NCBI GenBank assembly: GCA_910580185.1
Contig: CAJTWC010000004.1
Coordinates: forward strand, 62,001-126,000
Reading direction: 5' to 3'
From: an uncultured Bacilli bacterium
Lineage (GTDB): Bacteria; Bacillota_I; Bacilli_A; RF39; UBA660
Length of the DNA stretch: 64,000 nt
Shown here: positions 57,787 to 64,000 of the stretch, piece after piece
Layout: each line of letters starts with the position of its first letter
Position numbering within the stretch: the first letter of the stretch is position 1
Position numbers and translations under genes: made by a program
The notes under the pieces: generated by a model
What the model was told of the DNA's origin: nothing
What the model saw: the letters and a program-made list of their open reading frames with translations, nothing else
Databases searched by the model: none

Positions 57787-59661
57787 TTGGTTTCTAATTT
57801 ATTTGCGAGCATAGGTTTTACTATTTGTGCGCTTGTTTTTACCACACTTGTTGGTTTTATGTATTTAAGTAAAAAGAAGTTTAAGAATCTAGAAAATAAC
57901 ATCTATGCATTTATGCTTTTATTAACCATTGTTTTACTTGCACTTGAAATAGTATGTGTAGGAACGATGAGCATTAGAAATAAAATTCCTTTATTAAATG
58001 AAATTTTATGTAGGGGATATATATTAGGAAGTATAATTTGGGTTATGTGCCTTATTATTTACGTATGGTCATTAGGAAATAAGAATAAGGTTAGGAAAAA
58101 TTCGGTAAAAACAAAAATTGTTATAACAGTAGTTTCATTTATACTAATTTCTTTATTATTTTTAATTTCTTGTATGTCTAAAATTGAATACGTAGGTGGT
58201 AATGGAGAATTATATGTAATAGGTGGAAATGCTGTAACGGTTATATATTTTGCTGGATTTGCATTAATGATAATGCTTCTTATTTCAATGTTAAAAAATA
58301 GTATGAAATTACCATTAAATCAAAGAACTCCTATTTATTTTGTAGTTGTTTTCTTTGCCATTATTACAGCTTTTCAAATATTTTCAGGATATGATTTTAA
58401 TGATTTAACTTATATCTTTGCTTTTTGTGTTATAGCACTTTATTTTACAATAGAAAGTCAGGATAATAAATTATTAAATGAATTAGAAAAATCAAAAGAA
58501 GAAGCAGAATTAGCTGATAAAGCTAAGACTGAGTTTTTATCTAATATGTCACATGAAATTAGAACACCAATGAACACAATTTTAGGTTTTAGCGAATCTT
58601 TATTGAATGAAAAAAAATTAACTGAGGAAATAGTTAAAAAAGATGTTGAAAGTATTCATTCAGCTAGTACTAGCCTGCTTGATTTGATTAATAATATCCT
58701 TGATATATCAAGACTCGAATCTGGAAAAGAAAAGATAAATGAAAAAGATTATTCGCTTCAAAGTTTAATATTTGAGATAAACAGTGTTATATCATCTAAG
58801 ATAAATAAAGAAGTATTAGAATTTAGCATAGATGTTAATAAGAAGATACCTTCTAAGTATTATGGGGATTACTCTAAAATATATAAAATACTTATATGTG
58901 TTTTAGCAAATGCCATAAAGTATACAAACTATGGTAAAATTAATTTATATGTTGATGGAACAAGAAAAGAAGATAAAAGCTTTGATTTTTTATTTGTTAT
59001 ATCTAATACAGGACACGCAATGAAAATAGAAAACTTTGAAAAAGATTTTAATGATTTTGTAAAATTAGGAAGTAGTACCCAAAATAATATTGATAGTATA
59101 ACATTAGGTCTTATTATTGCAAAAAGACTAATATCCATGTTTGGTGGAAGTGTAGAATTTATTAATGAAACTGGAAAAGGTACTCAATACCATATAAAAA
59201 TAAATCAACGAATATCTGATGATAACGAAATAGGTGATATTTTTAATGCGGATGAAAATGGAATATCTAGTAGCAAGGACATAATCGATTGTACTGGTAA
59301 AAAGGTGCTAATTGTTGATGATAATAAGATAAATATAAAATTAGCTAGTAGGTTATTACAGACGTATAATTTCACGATTGATTCAGCATTAAGTGGAAAA
59401 GAATGTTTAGAAAAGGTTAAAAACGGTAAATATGATCTTATATTTTTGGATCATATGATGCCTGAAATGGATGGGGTTGCAACCATGAAATTATTAGAAA
59501 AGTCTGGTTATTATGTGCCTCCTGTTGTTGCTTTAACGGCTAACTCATATACTGGTTTAAAGGAAAAATATATAGAATCTGGATTTAGTGAATATTTATC
59601 TAAGCCAATTAATTTTAAAGAGTTAAATAAATTGATTATTGACTTTTTTGGAAATAAGTAG
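57787..59661 (+). CDS. Hybrid histidine kinase 1, ATP site degenerate
   Basis: 624 residues from TTG 57787 (AGGAAGTG upstream). About seven membrane helices (~5-220), DHp with SNMSHEIRTPMNTILGF (His near 256), HATPase ~355-475, and receiver ~503-622 with VLIVDDNKINIKLASRLL and phospho-Asp in LIFLDHMMPEMDG near 554. The N-box is there (CVLANAIKYTNYG), but G1 is SNTGHAM instead of DTGxG and G2 is ITLGLII instead of GTGLGL. It may not bind ATP and might act as a sensor or phosphatase partner of kinase 2. Confidence 0.88.
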   Translation: MVSNLFASIGFTICALVFTTLVGFMYLSKKKFKNLENNIYAFMLLLTIVLLALEIVCVGTMSIRNKIPLLNEILCRGYILGSIIWVMCLIIYVWSLGNKNKVRKNSVKTKIVITVVSFILISLLFLISCMSKIEYVGGNGELYVIGGNAVTVIYFAGFALMIMLLISMLKNSMKLPLNQRTPIYFVVVFFAIITAFQIFSGYDFNDLTYIFAFCVIALYFTIESQDNKLLNELEKSKEEAELADKAKTEFLSNMSHEIRTPMNTILGFSESLLNEKKLTEEIVKKDVESIHSASTSLLDLINNILDISRLESGKEKINEKDYSLQSLIFEINSVISSKINKEVLEFSIDVNKKIPSKYYGDYSKIYKILICVLANAIKYTNYGKINLYVDGTRKEDKSFDFLFVISNTGHAMKIENFEKDFNDFVKLGSSTQNNIDSITLGLIIAKRLISMFGGSVEFINETGKGTQYHIKINQRISDDNEIGDIFNADENGISSSKDIIDCTGKKVLIVDDNKINIKLASRLLQTYNFTIDSALSGKECLEKVKNGKYDLIFLDHMMPEMDGVATMKLLEKSGYYVPPVVALTANSYTGLKEKYIESGFSEYLSKPINFKELNKLIIDFFGNK

Positions 59662-59676
59662 AAGGAAGGGATAAAC

Positions 59677-61527
59677 ATGATAGCTGGTTTAATGCTTACG
59701 ATGGGAAGCTTATTATTTATAATTCTATTATTAATTGTATACTTTTCGAAAGAAAGATTTTTATCAATAAGAAACAAGATATATAGATATATGTTGATTG
59801 TTGTATTAATATTATTAATTTCAGAAATACTTGCAACGTTTTGTGTTGGGTTATGTAGTAGTAATTTTGCTAACTTACTTATTTATCGTATACATTGGTC
59901 AACGGGAATAGTTTGGTTTGCCCTTCTTTATTACTATAGTATGGTATTTATAAGTGAAATAAATGTCAATAACCTTATGTCAGTAATTAAATATACCAAA
60001 GCCTCTAAAATAATAAGTGTTGTGTTTTTAATACTTAGTTTAGTTTACTTTTTAGTACCATTTGAAAGGTTAGATCCTTCTTATATATCTTACATACCCG
60101 GCCCAGCTTCTTATTATGTTTTAGCGTTTTGTGCATTAAGTGTGTTTTTAATTGTAATATATATATTAAAACATGGTAAAAATGCAAGTATTAGGACTAA
60201 AGCATCGGTATGGATAATGGTTATTGAAATGGCTATTATATTTGCTCTTCAACTTATGTTTCCAACAATTGCTTTTTCTGCAATAGGAGCAGCTCTTCAA
60301 ATGTTTTTCTTATATTTTAACGTTGAAAATCCTGATTTAAAGATAATTAAAGAAGTAGAGACTTTAAAAAGTGATATCGAAAGGTCTAATCGTGCAAAAT
60401 CAGACTTTTTATCTAATATGTCACACGAGATAAGGTCTCCTATGAACGCGATAGTTGGATTTAGTGAGACACTTCTTAATAGTCCTAATTTTGATGAAAA
60501 ATCAGCTAGATCTGATATAAGTCATATCGCATCAGCTGGTAATAACTTACTTGATATAATAAATAATATTTTGGATATCTCTAAAATAGAATCAGGTAAA
60601 GAAACTTTAGAAAAAAAAGAATACATGCTTAGTAATGTTATTATGGAACTAACTAGTATAATAGAAGCAAGGTTAGGTGATAAACCTGTTAAGTTGATGG
60701 TTAACGTCGATAAAAATATACCTTCTAGGTATTATGGAGATAAAGGAAAGATTTTTCAAATTCTTTTAAACATCTTAACTAACTCAGTTAAGTATACAGA
60801 AGTTGGTAAGATAAAGTTAGATGTAACCGGAGAACGAAAGGATGATTATGAAAAGTTACTTTTTAAGGTTTCAGATACAGGTTATGGTATAAAAAAAGAA
60901 GATTATGATAAATTGTTTGAGAAGTTTTCTAGACTTGATGCTGCAACTACTAATGAAATAGAAGGAACGGGTCTTGGCCTTGTAATAACAAAAAAATATG
61001 CTGATTTAATGAATGGTAAAATTTGGTTTGAAAGTGAGTATGAAGTTGGCACCACTTTTTACTTAGAAATAACAGAAAAAATAGTTAATTATAAACCAAT
61101 AGGGGAAATAACGGAACCGGTTAAAAATGATAAAGAAGTAGAGTATTTAGATTGTTCTTCTTATAAAGTATTAATCGTTGATGATAATAAACTAAATATT
61201 AAAGTAGCAAGTAGGTTACTTGGCAAATATGGTTTTAATATAGATACTTCAGAAAGTGGAAGAGATTGTATATATAAAATAAAAGAAGGAAAAAAATATG
61301 ATATTATATTTTTAGATCATATGATGCCGGAAATGGATGGTATAGAAACTCTTCACATATTAAAAAAACTAGATGGATATGAACTTCCTCCGATTGTTGC
61401 TTTAACGGCTAATGCGATAACTGGTATGAAAGAGATGTATCTAAAAGAAGGTTTTGATGAATACTTATCCAAACCGATTAATATTGCTGAATTAAACAAG
61501 TTAATCAATAAGTATTTTAAAAAATAA
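59677..61527 (+). CDS. Hybrid histidine kinase 2
   Basis: 616 residues. Seven membrane helices (~1-225), DHp SNMSHEIRSPMNAIVGFSET (His near 249), an intact HATPase: N-box ILLNILTNSVKYTEVG, G1 VSDTGYGIKKED, G2 EGTGLGLVITKKY. Receiver ~495-614, YKVLIVDDNKLNIKVASRLL with phospho-Asp in IIFLDHMMPEMDG near 544. A full kinase and close paralogue of hybrid kinase 1 upstream. The layout of the two 7-helix sensors suggests a membrane or small-molecule signal. RBS GAAGGAAGGG; 15 bases after kinase 1. Confidence 0.92.
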   Translation: MIAGLMLTMGSLLFIILLLIVYFSKERFLSIRNKIYRYMLIVVLILLISEILATFCVGLCSSNFANLLIYRIHWSTGIVWFALLYYYSMVFISEINVNNLMSVIKYTKASKIISVVFLILSLVYFLVPFERLDPSYISYIPGPASYYVLAFCALSVFLIVIYILKHGKNASIRTKASVWIMVIEMAIIFALQLMFPTIAFSAIGAALQMFFLYFNVENPDLKIIKEVETLKSDIERSNRAKSDFLSNMSHEIRSPMNAIVGFSETLLNSPNFDEKSARSDISHIASAGNNLLDIINNILDISKIESGKETLEKKEYMLSNVIMELTSIIEARLGDKPVKLMVNVDKNIPSRYYGDKGKIFQILLNILTNSVKYTEVGKIKLDVTGERKDDYEKLLFKVSDTGYGIKKEDYDKLFEKFSRLDAATTNEIEGTGLGLVITKKYADLMNGKIWFESEYEVGTTFYLEITEKIVNYKPIGEITEPVKNDKEVEYLDCSSYKVLIVDDNKLNIKVASRLLGKYGFNIDTSESGRDCIYKIKEGKKYDIIFLDHMMPEMDGIETLHILKKLDGYELPPIVALTANAITGMKEMYLKEGFDEYLSKPINIAELNKLINKYFKK

Positions 61528-61560
61528 ATTATGTTATAATAAATATAAGGAGATAATAAA

Positions 61561-62007
61561 ATGAAAAGGATTGTTAAAATATTAATTATTGTAGTTATGA
61601 TGATAACACTTACTGCTTGCACCCAAGGAAAAAAAATAAGTACAGAAGATATAGTAAAAAAATTATCAGATATGAATTTCGTTACTAATGATGTAAGTAG
61701 CGAGATGGAGGACTCTAGTATTAAAAAGGTTATAGTTGCAAATAATAATAAAATTTCATTGGAATATTATGTTTTTGAGAGTGAAGATAGTGCAAAAAAA
61801 GCATATGGTACCAACTTAGAAAGCTTAAAAGGAAATAAAGACTTTAAGGTAAAAGAAAAAAATGGTAGTAATTATAGCAAAAGTACACAATCAACCAAAA
61901 GTTTATATAATGTAATAATAAGAGCAGAAGATACATTGATATATTCTTCAGTTAATGTCAATTATAAATCTGACGTTGATAAAGTTATTAAAAAACTAGG
62001 ATATTAA
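61561..62007 (+). CDS. Small lipoprotein of unknown function
   Basis: 148 residues with a lipoprotein signal (IVVMMITLTACTQG, Cys at residue 20). The mature part is Lys/Ser-rich, alpha/beta (ISLEYYVFESEDSAKKAYGT near residue 65). The family is not recognised. An extended -10 TGTTATAAT (61532-61540) and RBS AAGGAG show it has its own transcript after the kinases. Terminator at the stop. Confidence 0.75.
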   Translation: MKRIVKILIIVVMMITLTACTQGKKISTEDIVKKLSDMNFVTNDVSSEMEDSSIKKVIVANNNKISLEYYVFESEDSAKKAYGTNLESLKGNKDFKVKEKNGSNYSKSTQSTKSLYNVIIRAEDTLIYSSVNVNYKSDVDKVIKKLGY

Positions 62008-62028
62008 GAGCATTTTAGCTCTTTTTTT
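62006..62028 (+). terminator. Terminator of the lipoprotein gene
   Basis: AAGAGC pairs with GCTCTT around ATTTTA, followed by a T run. Confidence 0.8.
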
Positions 62029-62049
62029 AATTTCTTTAAATTTTTTAGT

Positions 62050-62080
62050 GGAATTTTATAAGTTTTAGCTAACAATTAAT
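62050..62080 (+). repeat. 31-base element shared with 50930-50960
   Basis: GGAATTT then CTAACAATTAAT with the same spacing as the copy before the Rpn pseudogene. Here it lies 65 bases before the ATG of a 29-residue membrane peptide. Confidence 0.5.
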
Positions 62081-62144
62081 TAGGGAGCAGTAAAAGACTT
62101 GCTTTGTTTTCCTCTTTATACAAAAGTAGAAAGGGGTGATAATT

Positions 62145-62234
62145 ATGAGGTTTAGATTTGAAGTTAAATTTAGTCCAAAACTAATTATTATTTTAATACT
62201 GATAATAGTACTAGTTATTGTTATTAATATATAA
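62145..62234 (+). CDS. 29-residue membrane peptide
   Basis: ATG 62145 with AAAGGGGTGAT 4-5 bases upstream. The peptide starts MRFRFEVKFSPK and ends in one hydrophobic helix of 17 residues of Ile, Leu and Val before Asn-Ile. Between two terminators, so it has its own transcript. The amphipathic basic start plus single helix resembles small regulatory or toxin-like membrane peptides. It could be a type I toxin or a partner of the ABC exporter downstream. No family recognised. Confidence 0.6.
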   Translation: MRFRFEVKFSPKLIIILILIIVLVIVINI

Positions 62235-62235
62235 G

Positions 62236-62273
62236 AAAAACAGAGCTTTGTTTGGGTAACTAGCTCTGTTTTT
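62236..62273 (+). terminator. Terminator of the membrane peptide gene
   Basis: AAAAACAGAGCT pairs exactly with AGCTCTGTTTTT around a 14-base loop. Confidence 0.88.
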
Positions 62274-62373
62274 CAAAACCAAAAACTTTGGAAAACAACT
62301 GGTTATGCTGCTTCCTACAACTATATTATATAACAAAAAGGTAAGTATATCAATCGAAAGAAAGGAAAATAAA

Positions 62374-64000
62374 ATGTTAGAACTAAATAAGATTACAAAA
62401 ATTTATAAAACGAATGATGCTTCTCAAAGGGCACTTGATAACGTTAGTTTAAAGTTTAGAAAAAAAGAGTTTGTATGCATACTTGGGCCATCAGGAAGTG
62501 GTAAGACAACGCTTTTAAACATAATTGGTGGGCTTGATAATTACTCAGATGGGAATTTAATTATAAATGGTAAATCTACTAAAAAGTTTAGAGAAAAAGA
62601 CTTTGATTTTTATAGAAACAATTTAATTGGTTTTGTTTTTCAAAACTATAATTTAATAAATCATGTATCAGTTTATAAAAACGTTGAAATGGCTTTATTA
62701 TTAAATAGTACCAAGAAAAATAAAAGACAAAAATTGGTTCTTGATGCTTTAAAAAAAGTCGGTTTAGAAAATCATATAAATAAAAAGCCAAATGAATTAT
62801 CTGGTGGTCAAATGCAAAGAGTTGCAATAGCAAGAGCTTTGGTAAATAATCCTGATATTATTTTAGCAGATGAACCAACTGGCGCGTTAGATTCTAAAAC
62901 AAGTATTCAAATAATGGAACTAATTAAAAATATATCTAAGGATAAATTAGTTATTATGGTAACTCATAATGATGTGCTAGCTAAAAAATACGCAAACAGG
63001 ATCATTAAATTAGAAGATGGAAGGGTAATTAATGATACTAATCCTTTAAATAGGCAAAATAATAAAGATATTTATAAGATAAAGAAAACCAAAATGAGTT
63101 TCTTATCTGCAATATATCTTAGTTTTAATAACATTAAAACAAAATTAAAAAGAACTATTTTAACCTGTTTTGCATCCAGTATAGGGATAATTGGGATAGC
63201 ACTTATTTTATCTATATCAAACGGATTTAATAGTGAAATAAATGAATATCAAAAAGACACTATGTCATCCTTTCCAATTGGTATTACAAGCGAAGTTATA
63301 GCATCGAATGATGTAATAGATATAAAAGATAATAAATTAAAAAAAGATGTATTATATATGTATGATGATAAAGAAAATAGTGGTATACACATAAATAAAA
63401 TAACCGAAGATTATATAAATTATGTAAAAAATATAAATAAAGATTATTTAAGTGGTATTTCATACCATAGAATAATAAATTTAAACTTAATGAGTACGAA
63501 CGGAATATCTTATAAAATAATTAATCCAGGAAGTATCAGTTTTAAAAGTTTACCAAATGATGAAAATAAAAAAGGCTATTTAAAAGAAAACTATGATTTA
63601 TTAAGTGGTGAGTATCCAAAAGATGATATGGATGTAGTTTTAATGGTGGATGATTTTAATAAGATTGATGAAACATTTTTAAATGCACTTTTTTTAGGTG
63701 GTACAAAAGAGGTTTCTTTTGATAGAATACTTGGTAAAGAACTTCGAGTAATAAAAAATGATGATTATTACTTGGAAGAAAATAAAAATAATTTTATTAA
63801 AAATTCTCCCTCAAAAGAAATTTATAATAAAAGTGATATTACGTTAAAAATAGTTGGAATCATAAAAAGAAAAACGGATGATGAAACACTTTTTAAAGAA
63901 GGGGTAGAAAATAGTAGCAAGGCGGTGATTGGTTATCAAAACGCTCTAATAGAAAGAATAATAAATCAAAATACGGAAAGTAAAATAGTTAAAGCACAAG
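62374..64000 (+). CDS. Fused ABC ATPase-FtsX permease, cut by the window end
   Basis: Open from ATG 62374 (RBS AAAGGA) to the end, about 542 residues so far. Residues 1-225: ATPase with ILGPSGSGKTTLLN (Walker A, near 35), NELSGGQMQRVAIARAL (signature), IILADEPTGALDS (Walker B), and VTHND (H-loop). Residues ~225-542: one membrane helix (ILTCFASSIGIIGIALILSI near 255) and the start of a MacB-like exposed domain. One-chain ATPase-permeases of this type (MacB/BceAB-like) export peptides or sense antimicrobials. Unlike the split exporter at 24.8-27.9 kb, all ATP motifs are standard. Confidence 0.92.
   Translation, partial: MLELNKITKIYKTNDASQRALDNVSLKFRKKEFVCILGPSGSGKTTLLNIIGGLDNYSDGNLIINGKSTKKFREKDFDFYRNNLIGFVFQNYNLINHVSVYKNVEMALLLNSTKKNKRQKLVLDALKKVGLENHINKKPNELSGGQMQRVAIARALVNNPDIILADEPTGALDSKTSIQIMELIKNISKDKLVIMVTHNDVLAKKYANRIIKLEDGRVINDTNPLNRQNNKDIYKIKKTKMSFLSAIYLSFNNIKTKLKRTILTCFASSIGIIGIALILSISNGFNSEINEYQKDTMSSFPIGITSEVIASNDVIDIKDNKLKKDVLYMYDDKENSGIHINKITEDYINYVKNINKDYLSGISYHRIINLNLMSTNGISYKIINPGSISFKSLPNDENKKGYLKENYDLLSGEYPKDDMDVVLMVDDFNKIDETFLNALFLGGTKEVSFDRILGKELRVIKNDDYYLEENKNNFIKNSPSKEIYNKSDITLKIVGIIKRKTDDETLFKEGVENSSKAVIGYQNALIERIINQNTESKIVKAQ

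Noticed and set aside
61353..61622. Long minus-strand open frames inside kinase, EssC and effector genes
   Set aside because: They overlap well-supported genes, lack ribosome sites and show composition expected from the reverse strand of AT-rich coding DNA.
1..64000. CRISPR array
   Set aside because: No regularly spaced repeats of 24-40 bases with unique spacers were seen on either strand, and no cas genes.
1..64000. rRNA genes, prophage or intact insertion sequence
   Set aside because: No rRNA-like GC-rich conserved blocks, no phage structural gene run and no transposase with terminal inverted repeats; only decayed Rpn-type sequence is present.

Overview
The window is about 70% AT, with short intergenic gaps, strong AAGGAGG-type ribosome sites and many TGnTATAAT extended -10 promoters. 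It reads as a chromosomal segment of a Gram-positive, anaerobic, endospore-forming Firmicute: pyruvate formate-lyase and its activase, spore-coat CotJ proteins, a collagen-like exosporium-type protein end, a dcw cell-wall cluster start, lipoproteins and a type VII secretion locus are all present. An uncultured gut member of the Bacilli (RF39/Erysipelotrichales-like) is my best guess. The species cannot be named from this window. TGA is used as a stop (for example at 5625-5627 and 20179-20181), so the standard bacterial code applies.

Layout. 1-6.1 kb: collagen-like surface protein end, methyltransferase, HD phosphohydrolase, GNAT, a DUF5680 protein, a phospholipase-like/ASCH fusion, a MATE-like membrane protein and a HAD protein. 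6.1-11.3 kb: truncated NUDIX gene, a DUF3419 gene with a G8 tract in its ribosome site, then a run of small-molecule enzymes ending in a gene broken by an in-frame TAA. 11.3-16.5 kb: tRNA-Gly with an inverted fragment of itself nearby, a CNNM/CBS transporter, the cotJ operon, proS and a small exporter. 16.6-24.8 kb: nuclease-like protein, murF, and pflA and pflB separated by three unrelated genes. 24.8-30.7 kb: ABC exporter, HerA-like ATPase, RelB antitoxin with a frameshifted YafQ toxin.

31.1-43.8 kb is the most interesting part. It is a compact type VII secretion (T7SSb) locus: EsaB/YukD-like protein, two WXG100 proteins, three more WXG-like/coiled partners, a DUF4176 protein, a 1231-residue polymorphic effector with one ADP-ribosyltransferase-like domain and a second possible toxin domain, an ADP-ribosylglycohydrolase that is a natural immunity enzyme, and the EssC motor. 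Its only good promoter has a run of ten G between the -35 and -10 boxes, which is the design of a phase-variable switch. A second promoter of nearly identical sequence, but with its G run interrupted by an A, lies before two paralogous exported proteins at 54.3-55.6 kb.

43.8-51.8 kb: trmL, a broken RhuM-Fic gene, a zinc-type binding lipoprotein, yidD, and mraZ-rsmH-ftsL-PBP with four MraZ boxes at 10-bp spacing, then a decayed Rpn-type nuclease gene. 51.9-64 kb: U32 peptidase, paired exported proteins, a four-gene phosphorelay (HPt, response regulator with degenerate HD-GYP, two hybrid kinases, one with a damaged ATP site), a lipoprotein, a 29-residue membrane peptide and a fused ABC ATPase-permease that runs off the end.

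Many accessory genes (toxin, Fic, YhcG, Rpn, NUDIX, tRNA and CotJC fragments) are broken, which suggests turnover of defence and mobile genes around an otherwise intact T7SS module.
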